Assembly (NCBI GenBank): GCA_900769785.1 | Contig: CAAGHV010000081.1 | Location: 1 to 9,706, forward strand | Length of the DNA: 9,706 bases | From: Bacteroidales bacterium | GTDB lineage: Bacteria; Bacteroidota; Bacteroidia; Bacteroidales; P3 | Direction of reading: 5' to 3' | Part shown: positions 1-6,710 of the stretch, one piece after another | Layout of the letters: the number at the start of each line of letters is the position of its first letter | How positions within the stretch are numbered: position 1 is the stretch's first letter | Notes under the pieces: model-generated | Seen by the model: the letters and a program-made list of their open reading frames with translations, nothing else | Told to the model about the DNA's origin: nothing | Database searches by the model: none | Translations under genes and position numbers: made by a program

Positions 1-425
1 GCCCCTCTACCCTACTGCGTCCGGGCAAAGCCGAAGGCGTTGTGGTGGGTGGCAACCTTTCGGTGCTGTACAGCATAGTGGGTTCGCAGTCCGACATAGA
101 CACCGCCGGCAAGATACTCTTTATCGAAGACCTCGACGAATACCTCTACCACATCGACCGCATGATGATGTGCCTCAAACGCTCCGGCAAACTCCGCAAC
201 CTACGCGGACTGATAGTTGGCGGCATGAGCGACATGCACGACAACGCCATACCCTTTGGCAAAACCGCCGAAGAGATAATATGGGACGCAGTGAAAGAGT
301 ACAACTACCCCGTATGTATGGGAATGCCGTTCGGACACATAGGTATGGAAAACCGAGCTCTGATACTTGGCCGACAAACAAAGCTGAACATACAACCCAA
401 CGGCGATGTAACGATAAAACAGTAA
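1..425 (+). CDS. LD-carboxypeptidase (peptidase S66), C-terminal part
   Basis: This is the 3' part of a gene that enters from the left edge; the frame is read from base 3 and ends at TAA 423-425. S66 enzymes cut the L,D bond of tetrapeptides released from peptidoglycan so that tripeptides can be recycled in the cytoplasm. The segment starts in the family stretch GKAEG-V-VGGNLSVL. It then shows two of the three expected catalytic residues: the Glu in LFIEDLDE (codon 126-128) and the His in PFGHIGMENRALILG (codon 336-338). The nucleophile Ser lies in the N-terminal domain outside the window. It carries many C-ending codons, unlike the A-rich Fic gene 19 bases downstream. The family call is firm; the exact substrate is inferred. 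An MccF-like immunity role is possible but less likely, because nothing around it suggests microcin resistance. Confidence 0.9.
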   Translation, partial: PSTLLRPGKAEGVVVGGNLSVLYSIVGSQSDIDTAGKILFIEDLDEYLYHIDRMMMCLKRSGKLRNLRGLIVGGMSDMHDNAIPFGKTAEEIIWDAVKEYNYPVCMGMPFGHIGMENRALILGRQTKLNIQPNGDVTIKQ

Positions 426-444
426 AACACAAGGAGAACAGAAT

Positions 445-1434
445 ATGAAGAAAGAAGAACCTACATATACACCCCCGTTCACCATTACAGACGAAATAAC
501 AACACTTGTAATAGAAATAGGAGAAATTCTTGGTCGCCTATCGGCTGAGAATGAAAATATCCCCACTCCAAAGCTACGCAAAGAGAATAGGATAAAAACA
601 ATTCAATCGTCGTTGGCTATAGAAAACAATTCCTTATCGATAGAACAAGTAACCGATATAATAGACGGCAAACGAGTATTGGGAGCACCCAACGAAATAA
701 AAGAAGTAAAGAATGCCATTGATGTTTACAACCTGCTTTTCGAACTAAATCCATACAAAGAAGCCGATTTGCTAAAAGCACACAGCATGATGACATCTGA
801 ACTTGTAGAAGAAAGTGGCAAATACCGGCATGGAGGTGTAGGCGTATTCAATGGCGACAGATGTGTTCACATGGCACCACCTGCCGTGCAAGTACCAATT
901 CTTATACGAAACCTTCTATCCTGGACAAAGACAACAAAAACACATCCTCTTATCCATAGTTGTGTATTTCACTACGAGCTAGAATTTATTCATCCTTTTG
1001 CTGATGGCAATGGTCGTATGGGACGTTTGTGGCAAACGCTACTTCTTATGCAATGGAAACCAATCTTTGCATGGATACCTGTAGAAACCATAGTAAAAGA
1101 AAACCAACAAGAATATTATGATGCTATTGCCCAAAGCGACAAAATCGGAAATAGTACTCCTTTTATTAGGTTTATGCTTAACTGTATACTTAAAACATTA
1201 AAAGAAATGCAGAAAAGTAACCAAAAAAGTAACCCGAAAAGTAACCAAAAAATCCTTTTGGCTATAAAGGGAAACAAGCATATTACTATCCGAGAACTGC
1301 AAGAAATAAGTGGATTATCGGAAAGCGGAGTAAAAAAGATTATCCGCGGACTACGACAAAACAACCTAATAAAACGAATAGGAGGCAACAAAGGAGGGTA
1401 CTGGGAAGTAATAGACAATCCCACCGAACAATAA
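445..1434 (+). CDS. Fic-domain protein with N-terminal inhibitory motif and C-terminal winged helix
   Basis: A 329-residue probable AMP-transferase that moves AMP (or another nucleotide part) onto protein hydroxyl groups. The core motif HPFADGNGRMGR is at residues 183-194, with His183 as the expected catalytic base. The flap that positions the target is seen around GVGVFNGDRCVHMAPP (131-146). Residues 56-61, SLAIEN, fit the (S/T)xxxE(G/N) inhibitory helix. It lies N-terminal to the Fic core, as in class II Fic proteins, so Glu60 should block ATP until relieved. Residues 257-268 are a 3-fold KSN(Q/P) linker, then a winged helix (about 270-322) with the helix-turn-helix ITIRELQEISGLSESGVKKIIRGL split across 280-303. 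Start: AAGGAG at 431-436 is 8 bases before ATG 445, unusual here. It probably shares a transcript with the S66 gene. Its A-rich codon use suggests a later arrival. No antitoxin gene is adjacent, in keeping with self-inhibition. Confidence 0.9.
   Translation: MKKEEPTYTPPFTITDEITTLVIEIGEILGRLSAENENIPTPKLRKENRIKTIQSSLAIENNSLSIEQVTDIIDGKRVLGAPNEIKEVKNAIDVYNLLFELNPYKEADLLKAHSMMTSELVEESGKYRHGGVGVFNGDRCVHMAPPAVQVPILIRNLLSWTKTTKTHPLIHSCVFHYELEFIHPFADGNGRMGRLWQTLLLMQWKPIFAWIPVETIVKENQQEYYDAIAQSDKIGNSTPFIRFMLNCILKTLKEMQKSNQKSNPKSNQKILLAIKGNKHITIRELQEISGLSESGVKKIIRGLRQNNLIKRIGGNKGGYWEVIDNPTEQ
1213..1248 (+). repeat. Three in-frame 12-base repeats in the Fic linker
   Basis: Three head-to-tail 12-base units, AAAAGTAACCAA, AAAAGTAACCCG and AAAAGTAACCAA, encode KSNQ-KSNP-KSNQ between the Fic core and the winged helix. 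The unit length is a multiple of three, so gain or loss of copies would change linker length without shifting the frame. The repeat is seen directly; length variation is inference. Confidence 0.85.
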
Positions 1435-1468
1435 AAAAAGCCGAAGCTGTTTGCTTCGGCTTTTTTTT
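1433..1468. terminator. Bidirectional rho-independent terminator
   Basis: A 9-base-pair stem AGCCGAAGC (1439-1447) / GCTTCGGCT (1453-1461) with loop TGTTT is flanked by an A-run on the left (1433-1438) and eight T on the right (1461-1468). Read on plus it ends the Fic transcript; read on minus it gives the same GC-rich stem followed by T, ending the M16 protease transcript. It begins inside the Fic stop codon and lies 18 bases from the protease stop, as expected between convergent genes. Confidence 0.9.
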
Positions 1469-1486
1469 ATACTATAATATTATAGA

Positions 1487-4348
1487 TTATTCTTTTACTG
1501 TTTCGGGTTCAAGAGTAACTACGATATAGTTTTTCAAGTTGATGTACTTCTTGGCAATCTTTTGGATATCTTTGGCAGTGATAGCTTCCACTTGCTTTTT
1601 GTAGTCGTCCAAAAGAAGGTCATTTGTGCGGTCGATGTTGTAGTAGTACGAACCGTAAAGAACGCTAGCCCAGAAGTTGTTTTCTTTCAAGCTGGTTTCA
1701 CGAGCACGAATCATTTGTTCTTTAACCTTAGCCAAAGTTGTTTCGTCCGGACCTTTCTTGATGTATTGTTTCATGATATCCATAGCTGCTTTTTCTATTT
1801 CGCCTGCTTTGCTTGGGTCGCAGTTGATATAGAATTGCCAGCTGAACGATGGAGTAGGATATACTTCATAGCCAACACCTGCCGAAGGGCTGTAAGTACC
1901 ACCCATCTTTTCGCGGATAACTTCGATAGCTGTTATAGAAATGGCATCGCTAAGCATGTTGGTAGCAAGTTTGTTGTGAGCTGTAAGTTCAAAACCTTCA
2001 GTTTCGCCCATAATAATAAGCATACCTTGGTTGTCCATACCTTTCTTAACTACTTCTTTCTTTATACCTTTAGCAAAGTCGGTACTACGGTCTTTCCAAG
2101 TTTCGGGTTTAGCATCTTTTACTACAGGAAGGTTGCCCAAATATTTAGCTATCATAGGTATCATTTCGTTCGATACATTACCTACGAAGAAGAAAGTAAA
2201 ATCGGCTGCATTTGCAAAACGTTCTTTATAGATATTGAAAGCGCGTTCAAAATCGATGGCGTTCATTTGTTCTTCGGTTGGGATAAGTATTTGACGCTTG
2301 TCGTTAGGATAAGCTGTTTTCATCATCTTTTCGATGAATACGTATTGAGGATTTTCGCCCAAGAATTTGTATTGGTTCTTCATTTGCGACATTATGCGAT
2401 CGAAAGATTCTTTGTCTTTGCGAGGAGCATCGAAATATAAATAAGTAAGTTGAAGCAAAGTTTCAAAATCTTTTGGCGAACAATTGCCTTGGAAACCTTC
2501 AGTCAAATCACTGATAGAAGGAGATATTCCTATGTTCATACCTTGAAGTTTCTTGCTAAGTTGCGAGTTGTCGAAATCGGCAATACCGCTACCATCAACT
2601 ATACCGGCAGCCAAAGTAGCTGAAAGCACTTCGTTATCTTCGTACAAAGAAACGCCACCAAAACTGAAAGCACGTACAAGGATTTCGTCTTCTTTAAAGT
2701 TGGTTTGTTTTACCACGAAGCGAACGCCGTTTTCCAAAGTATATTCGGTGTAACCAAGTTTTTCATTTTTCTTGGTATCTACAATCTTAGCATCTTTAAG
2801 ATCTTTAGCAAACAAAGGTTCATCTTTGTAGTTATCTACATAAGGTTCGGTTTGTACATTTTTCATTTTAGCTACTATAGCCAAAACTTCTTCTTTTGTA
2901 GGTACTTTGTAACCTTCTTTTTCGGGAGCAGTAAGGTAGAACACGAAGTTTTCGTCGGTTACCCAACCTGCTATCATAGCGTTTACTTCTTCCAAAGTAA
3001 TTTGAGGCATAAATTCTTTTACATAGCGATATTCTTGACGGATACCGGGTATTACTTCACCTTCAAGGAAGTGGTTGGTATATTCGCCTGCGAAACTAAC
3101 GTTTTGAGTTTTGCTTTCTTCTTTGGCATATTTTTGATAGCTGCTTAGAAGGTCTTCTTTAGCACGGTCCAACTCGGTTTGAACAAATCCGTGTTGGTCG
3201 GCACGTTTAAGTTCGGTAAGCAACGCTTCTACAGTGGCTTCTATTTGGTTTTCCTTAGGCATAGCAGCGGCTGTGAAAGCATCGGTAGAGCGGCCAAGGA
3301 ATCCACCATAACCTGCATCGGCATATACGAAAGGAGCGTCGGCTTTTTGCGAAAGTTCGCCAAAACGAGAGCTCAACATGCTATTTACAAGGCTTCTTAC
3401 AAGGCTTTGACGGTAGTCGCCCACTGTACCTTGAGGAGCTTTGGCATGTTTCCAAAACATATTGATGGTAGTACCTGTAGCTTCTTTATCGGTAGCTATT
3501 GCTACAAGTGGTTCAACGTTGGCAGGAACATCAAATGATTTTCTTTCACGAGGATTTTCGCGTTTTACGTATGGTCCGAAGTATTCTTTTACTTTTGCTT
3601 CCATTGCATCAACATCGATATCACCAACGATGATAACGGCTTGCAAATCGGTACGATACCAATCGTTGTAGAAACGTTTGATGGTTTCGTGTTTGAAAGT
3701 GCTGATAACTTCTTGAGTACCTATAGGCAAACGTTCGGCATACAACGAACCTTTAAGCATAGTAGGCCAAGTGGCTTTACGCATACGTTCGCCGGCACCT
3801 AATCCACCACGCCATTCTTCAAGGATAACACCACGTTCTTTTTCAATTTCTTCGCCTTCGAATAGAAGTCCGTTAGCCCAACCATCAAGGATTTTGAAAC
3901 CCATTTCGATCATTTCGGGGCTGTCGGTAGGTAGGTCAACATAATAAACGGTTTCATCAAACGAGGTCCATGCGTTGATACCACGACCAAATTCGATACC
4001 TTTCTTTTGAAGTTCGCTAATCATTTCATTACCTTTGTAATGCTTAGTTCCGTTGAAAGCCATGTGTTCAACAAAGTGAGCCAAACCAAGTTGGTCGGCA
4101 TCTTCAAGGATAGAACCGGCATTAACTGCCAAACGGAATTGTACACGATTTTCGGGTTTTTTGTTGGCACGGATGTAATAAGTCATTCCGTTTTCCAACT
4201 TACCAATACGAACTTTTCTGTCCACAGGGACTTTAGCTGTCAAATCGGTGGCTTTTTTTTCAGCTTTTTGCATACCACCAAGCTGTGCAAAAGTTGAACT
4301 TGCTACAACCAATAGCAGTGTCAACAACCAAAATTTTCTTAGTTTCAT
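1487..4348 (-). CDS. Secreted M16 family zinc metalloprotease (two-repeat, pitrilysin-like)
   Basis: A 953-residue protein with a signal peptide (residues 1-21, hydrophobic core LLTLLLVVASS, cut likely after TFA before Gln22), so it acts in the periplasm or is anchored beyond it. The inverted zinc motif HFVEH is at 91-95, with His91 and His95 as ligands and Glu94 as catalytic base. The third ligand is probably Glu171 in ERGVILEE, about 76 residues on, as in pitrilysin and insulinase. The second, inactive half (from about residue 540, TLENGVRFVV) carries the conserved R...Y pair, Arg812 and Tyr819 in REKMGGTYSPSAG, which helps bind substrate. The length matches single-chain M16 enzymes holding both halves. 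It is probably a peptide-degrading enzyme; the natural substrate is unknown. It starts 39 bases after the YozG-type gene on the same strand, so it may be its third cistron or have its own promoter in that AT-rich gap. A PqqL-like role is possible. Confidence 0.93.
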   Translation of the reverse strand: MKLRKFWLLTLLLVVASSTFAQLGGMQKAEKKATDLTAKVPVDRKVRIGKLENGMTYYIRANKKPENRVQFRLAVNAGSILEDADQLGLAHFVEHMAFNGTKHYKGNEMISELQKKGIEFGRGINAWTSFDETVYYVDLPTDSPEMIEMGFKILDGWANGLLFEGEEIEKERGVILEEWRGGLGAGERMRKATWPTMLKGSLYAERLPIGTQEVISTFKHETIKRFYNDWYRTDLQAVIIVGDIDVDAMEAKVKEYFGPYVKRENPRERKSFDVPANVEPLVAIATDKEATGTTINMFWKHAKAPQGTVGDYRQSLVRSLVNSMLSSRFGELSQKADAPFVYADAGYGGFLGRSTDAFTAAAMPKENQIEATVEALLTELKRADQHGFVQTELDRAKEDLLSSYQKYAKEESKTQNVSFAGEYTNHFLEGEVIPGIRQEYRYVKEFMPQITLEEVNAMIAGWVTDENFVFYLTAPEKEGYKVPTKEEVLAIVAKMKNVQTEPYVDNYKDEPLFAKDLKDAKIVDTKKNEKLGYTEYTLENGVRFVVKQTNFKEDEILVRAFSFGGVSLYEDNEVLSATLAAGIVDGSGIADFDNSQLSKKLQGMNIGISPSISDLTEGFQGNCSPKDFETLLQLTYLYFDAPRKDKESFDRIMSQMKNQYKFLGENPQYVFIEKMMKTAYPNDKRQILIPTEEQMNAIDFERAFNIYKERFANAADFTFFFVGNVSNEMIPMIAKYLGNLPVVKDAKPETWKDRSTDFAKGIKKEVVKKGMDNQGMLIIMGETEGFELTAHNKLATNMLSDAISITAIEVIREKMGGTYSPSAGVGYEVYPTPSFSWQFYINCDPSKAGEIEKAAMDIMKQYIKKGPDETTLAKVKEQMIRARETSLKENNFWASVLYGSYYYNIDRTNDLLLDDYKKQVEAITAKDIQKIAKKYINLKNYIVVTLEPETVKE

Positions 4349-4387
4349 AAGAATTTCAATTTATTTGTTAATACTAAAATTAATTAT

Positions 4388-4630
4388 TTATTTTCTTGTT
4401 TTTCTTTCATTTAATTCTATTTCATCAGGCAAATATTCAAGCACATCTCCCGGCTGACATTTTAGTACGCGGCACAAAGCCTCCAAAGTCGAAAAACGTA
4501 TGGCTTTTGCCTTTCCCGTTTTTAGCACCGAAAGGTTTGCCGGCGTTATATCAATTTTCTCGGCCAATTCGGTAAGCGACATTTTTCGCTTGGCCATCAT
4601 CACATCAACATTTACTACTATCTTTCCCAA
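4388..4630 (-). CDS. YozG-type Cro/C1 helix-turn-helix regulator
   Basis: A small cytoplasmic DNA-binding protein of about 80 residues. The helix-turn-helix is in MSLTELAEKIDITPANLS, followed by the family stretch KTGKAKAIRFSTLEALCRVLKCQPGDVLEY, which is very typical of small regulators paired with DUF2975 proteins (YozG of Bacillus is the named example). Start choice: a GTG at 4634-4636 opens the longest frame but overlaps the Shine-Dalgarno AAGGAGG (4636-4642). The in-frame TTG at 4628-4630 lies 5 bases after it and gives the family-like start MGKIVVNVDVMMAKRK, so I prefer TTG; ATG further in (MMAKRK) would remove a conserved stretch. It follows the DUF2975 stop by about 16 bases, so the two are coupled. 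It probably regulates its own operon, perhaps through the dyad at 5366-5397; that link is inference. Confidence 0.88.
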   Translation of the reverse strand: MGKIVVNVDVMMAKRKMSLTELAEKIDITPANLSVLKTGKAKAIRFSTLEALCRVLKCQPGDVLEYLPDEIELNERKTRK

Positions 4631-4635
4631 ATCCA

Positions 4636-4642
4636 CCTCCTT
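4636..4642 (-). promoter_or_regulatory. Strong Shine-Dalgarno deciding the regulator start
   Basis: Read on minus the sequence is AAGGAGG-TGGAT-TTG. The 5-base spacing fits initiation at the TTG at 4628-4630 and excludes the GTG that lies inside the motif. Such a full anti-16S match is uncommon among the other genes in this window, most of which have only A-rich leaders. Confidence 0.65.
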
Positions 4643-4646
4643 GCTA

Positions 4647-5339
4647 CTAGATTGTCAAATCTTGTTCTTCCTGAATATCCGAACCTATCTTAAATATCTC
4701 TGCAACAAAAAGTATCAGCAATCCAAAAAGTATCCGTGTAAAATGAAGATAGAACTTTCCATCTATAACTACCGAAGTGTCCTTCAAGTATTGCAAAACA
4801 TATTGGCACTCGAGATAGCGAGCAATATCCATTGTCAGTGTCATCACTATTACCAACAATCCAATAATTGTTAGCCAACGAATATTTTTCTTCTGAAATA
4901 CACGTCCCTGTTTTATTGATTTGTAAAATTGATAAAGTATCACAAACACAAACACAAACACAAGCACCACACAGAATAAAGATAGGTACTGAAGAACCAT
5001 TGTAACGGTTACCAATGGCGACCGGAGTTTTTCTTCATCTTGTGCAGCAATGGCTATATCATATTCATTTACACGAGCTGTAAGTATTATCGAACTATCG
5101 TTTGGATTGTATATGGGAATATCAAAGCTATATTCATTTGCACCGTTTTTCAGATTGGTGCTACCCACAGTTGTAAGATCCAAACGTTCCTGTTGTGCTT
5201 GGAATTTTGCCAAATCATCATAGTCGGCAGTATTTAATACATCGGCCAAAAAAAGCGACAACATTATCACTATTATGCTGAAAAATGCACCATATAGCAC
5301 CCACAGTCTTCTTAGTTTTGTATTACTACATTTTCCCAT
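4647..5339 (-). CDS. DUF2975 four-helix membrane protein
   Basis: A 230-residue inner-membrane protein with four predicted membrane segments: about 13-33, 112-138, 154-172 and 200-216. A polar loop of about 75 residues between helices 1 and 2 (34-108) probably faces the periplasm. The C-terminal end, VAEIFKIGSDIQEEQDLTI, is the hallmark of DUF2975, whose members are usually followed by a small YozG-type regulator, as here. No enzyme motif is visible and the function of the family is not established; a sensory or signalling partner of the regulator is a reasonable guess only. The start ATG 5337-5339 has no clear Shine-Dalgarno. It is the first gene of the minus-strand block; a possible promoter and operator lie 30-75 bases upstream. 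Confidence 0.88.
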   Translation of the reverse strand: MGKCSNTKLRRLWVLYGAFFSIIVIMLSLFLADVLNTADYDDLAKFQAQQERLDLTTVGSTNLKNGANEYSFDIPIYNPNDSSIILTARVNEYDIAIAAQDEEKLRSPLVTVTMVLQYLSLFCVVLVFVFVFVILYQFYKSIKQGRVFQKKNIRWLTIIGLLVIVMTLTMDIARYLECQYVLQYLKDTSVVIDGKFYLHFTRILFGLLILFVAEIFKIGSDIQEEQDLTI

Positions 5340-5352
5340 TTCTCGTTATTTT

Positions 5353-5364
5353 TTTATCGATAAA
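5353..5364. repeat. 12-base perfect palindrome in the DUF2975 leader
   Basis: TTTATCGATAAA is its own reverse complement and lies 14-25 bases upstream of the DUF2975 start codon. It could be an operator half or a leader hairpin element, but AT-rich palindromes of this size can arise by chance in such DNA. Confidence 0.5.
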
Positions 5365-5365
5365 C

Positions 5366-5397
5366 GATATGCAAAAGTAATACTTTTTTCGCATATC
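5366..5397. promoter_or_regulatory. Nested inverted repeat, candidate operator of the DUF2975-regulator operon
   Basis: Two nested 7-base dyads are seen: the inner AAAAGTA (5373-5379) / TACTTTT (5381-5387) around a single A, and the outer GATATGC (5366-5372) / GCATATC (5391-5397), offset by three bases TTC. All 14 base pairs are exact. The dyad covers the minus-strand TACTTTTG (-7-like box), so a bound dimer or tetramer would block transcription of the DUF2975 operon. Which protein binds is inference; the operon's own regulator is the obvious candidate. Confidence 0.6.
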
Positions 5398-5412
5398 CGA
5401 GGTGCAAATATA
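5372..5412 (-). promoter_or_regulatory. Possible promoter region with two -7-like boxes for the DUF2975 operon
   Basis: On the minus strand TACTTTTG (5372-5379) and TATATTTG (5405-5412) both fit the Bacteroides -7 consensus TAnnTTTG, 32 and 65 bases before the start codon. No well-spaced TTTG -33 box is seen for either, and the DNA is AT-rich, so this is a weak call. The inner box lies inside the 5366-5397 dyad. Confidence 0.38.
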
Positions 5413-5594
5413 CATTTTTTTTCGTAATAATTAAAAATATATCACCAACAATTTGATAATAAAAGTATTATAACTTTCATAAAAATACAGAAAATTATTT
5501 CCTCCATTTACGTTTCTAGTCTTTTTTTATATTTATAGAATATGTTTTAAATCAAATTTAAGTTGTTTTCCAGCGCAAGTATTCACACAGTTTT

Positions 5595-5612
5595 TTGATA
5601 ACAGGGTATCAA
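5595..5612. repeat. Small hairpin TTGATA/TATCAA
   Basis: TTGATA (5595-5600) and TATCAA (5607-5612) are exact inverted repeats around ACAGGG. No T-run follows on plus, so it is not a standard terminator. Confidence 0.45.
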
Positions 5613-5672
5613 TCATATCACAGTATAGTGTAACACAATTCATGGTATATCATGGAATATATGATAAGAAGG

Positions 5673-5696
5673 TGTGGAAAGTTATAGTGTTCCACA
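5673..5696. repeat. Small hairpin TGTGGAA/TTCCACA
   Basis: TGTGGAA (5673-5679) and TTCCACA (5690-5696) are exact 7-base inverted repeats with a 10-base loop. It could be part of a leader or small RNA structure. No promoter or terminator around it is clear. Confidence 0.45.
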
Positions 5697-5722
5697 TCAC
5701 AGCTTTGCATAGTCATTATCAA

Positions 5723-5824
5723 ATGATAAAAGAATTCTATAAAACTGCTTGGAGAAACATTACAAAATACCTCCCAAGTGAGATTTTATTACATCACGAT
5801 GTAGTTGAATTTTCATCGCGATAG
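5723..5824 (+). pseudogene. Possible decayed start of an FtsX/MacB-type permease gene
   Basis: From ATG 5723 the frame reads MIKEFYKTAWRNITKY. This resembles the opening of many Bacteroidota ABC-transporter permeases (a pattern like MIK-Y-K-AWRN-L-K). The resemblance stops after about 16 codons, no membrane helix follows, and the frame ends at 5822-5824 inside the 22-base repeat structure. If real, the rest of the gene has been lost. The call rests only on a short recalled pattern and may be chance. Confidence 0.25.
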
Positions 5825-5848
5825 AATTTTATCTACATCGTGATATAA
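5789..5848. repeat. 60-base interrupted palindrome with three 22-base-spaced CATCRYGAT sites
   Basis: Outer arms TTACATCACGATGTAG (5789-5804) and CTACATCGTGATATAA (5833-5848) pair at 15 of 16 positions. The 8-base palindrome ATCGCGAT (5815-5822) sits at exactly the same centre (5818.5). Read as direct sites, CATCACGAT, CATCGCGAT and CATCGTGAT start at 5792, 5814 and 5836, exactly 22 bases apart, close to two helical turns, so bound proteins would lie on one face. It ends 114 bases before the start of the secreted LolA-like gene. A multi-site operator is the most natural reading; an RNA hairpin is also possible. Confidence 0.7.
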
Positions 5849-5962
5849 TTTCGTTGCTATCAAAAAGGAATATTTTCAGAAAAAACCAATTTATTATTTT
5901 GTAATCGAAAAATAAGTTTCAAAAAATGCCGTTATTGAATTCATATAAATAATATATAGTTT

Positions 5963-6700
5963 ATGATAAGACGAAGAAAAATTGTTTTTTATATCGTGGC
6001 AATGGTACTAAGCAGCGGTACCTTTGCTCAAGATGACACGTTATCGCAAACAGTGGTTTCAAGATATTTGAAACTATTGAACTACGACAATTTACCCAAC
6101 AAAACGGTGTATATGGAGTCGTCAATAATAGAGAACAATTTTCCCGGAGATACAATGTATATGAAACGATGGTTTTATGGAGGTAAATATTCCCGGATAG
6201 AAATTTATCATCATGGCAAACAGATAGTTGGTTTTTGTTCCAACGGCAAAGAATATTGGCACTATCGTGCCGACAACGACACCTGGGACAGCATATCTCT
6301 TACTCTTTATCAGGATAGTATTACGGGATATCATTACCACAAGCCTCTGCATTCATGGGAAGCCCGAAGCCTCGAAGCCAAAGAGTGTTGGCCCATGAAA
6401 TGGGAAGGCAAAGACGTTTACCGCCTTACTGTTGACGACCCCGACCGCCTGTTGCGTTTCTATCTTTTTGAAAAAGAATCAGGATTACTATTCTTTATCA
6501 CACCCGTAACGCCCGATAAGGGCAAAAAGCGAAGAGATGTGGAATGGCGTGCCATAAACGAATACACCACCGTTGACGATATTTTCCTTTTCCCTTCGGT
6601 GGAAAGTTATCAGCACTTTAATTCCATAACAATTTATTTTACAAAAACATATCTTATACCTTTCAACGAAAGTGTATTTGAGATAGAAACAAAGAAATAA
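5963..6700 (+). CDS. Secreted LolA-like (outer-membrane lipoprotein-sorting-like) protein of unknown role
   Basis: A 245-residue exported protein: a basic start (MIRRRK), a hydrophobic stretch, and a likely cut after TFA before Gln23. There is no lipobox Cys, so it is probably soluble in the periplasm. The rest is rich in beta-strand-like segments (RWFYGGKYSRIEIYHHGKQ, then YRLTVDDPDRLLRFYLFEKESGLL, then AINEYTTVDDIFLFPSVESYQH), a progression that recalls the LolA/LppX half-barrel fold of putative lipoprotein-sorting proteins in Bacteroidota. I place it there by pattern only. Its aromatic residues (WHY, YHYH, HSW) would suit a hydrophobic-ligand cavity. It ends 10 bases before tadA and probably shares its transcript. 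Upstream is the dyad-rich region, which may control it. Confidence 0.6.
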   Translation: MIRRRKIVFYIVAMVLSSGTFAQDDTLSQTVVSRYLKLLNYDNLPNKTVYMESSIIENNFPGDTMYMKRWFYGGKYSRIEIYHHGKQIVGFCSNGKEYWHYRADNDTWDSISLTLYQDSITGYHYHKPLHSWEARSLEAKECWPMKWEGKDVYRLTVDDPDRLLRFYLFEKESGLLFFITPVTPDKGKKRRDVEWRAINEYTTVDDIFLFPSVESYQHFNSITIYFTKTYLIPFNESVFEIETKK

Positions 6701-6710
6701 CAGCACAACA

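Larger units (their letters stand above)
5340..5962. other. AT-rich divergent intergenic region without a convincing gene
   Basis: This stretch of about 620 bases separates the minus-strand DUF2975 operon from the plus-strand secreted-protein operon and must hold both promoters. I see no intact gene. It contains the operator-like dyads near 5353-5397, hairpins at 5595-5612 and 5673-5696, a possible permease-gene remnant at 5723-5770, and the symmetric 60-base structure at 5789-5848. Between 5413 and 5590 I see only AT-rich DNA. Before the plus-strand gene, TTATTTTG (5894-5901) is a 7-of-8 match to a -7 box, without a clear -33 box. Confidence 0.6.

Noticed and set aside
1562..2440. Long plus-strand open frame opposite the M16 protease
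   Set aside because: It lies wholly antisense to a gene with clear zinc and R...Y motifs, and its protein is Phe/Cys-rich without family features. The other plus frames between 2031 and 4297 fail for the same reason.
5642..5824. Sixty-codon open frame in the intergenic region as an intact gene
   Set aside because: It has no ribosome site, its end runs into the repeat structure, and only an internal stretch resembles a known protein start.
5340..5962. Insertion sequence or attachment-site remnant
   Set aside because: No transposase or integrase fragment, terminal inverted repeats with target duplication, or tRNA gene is seen.
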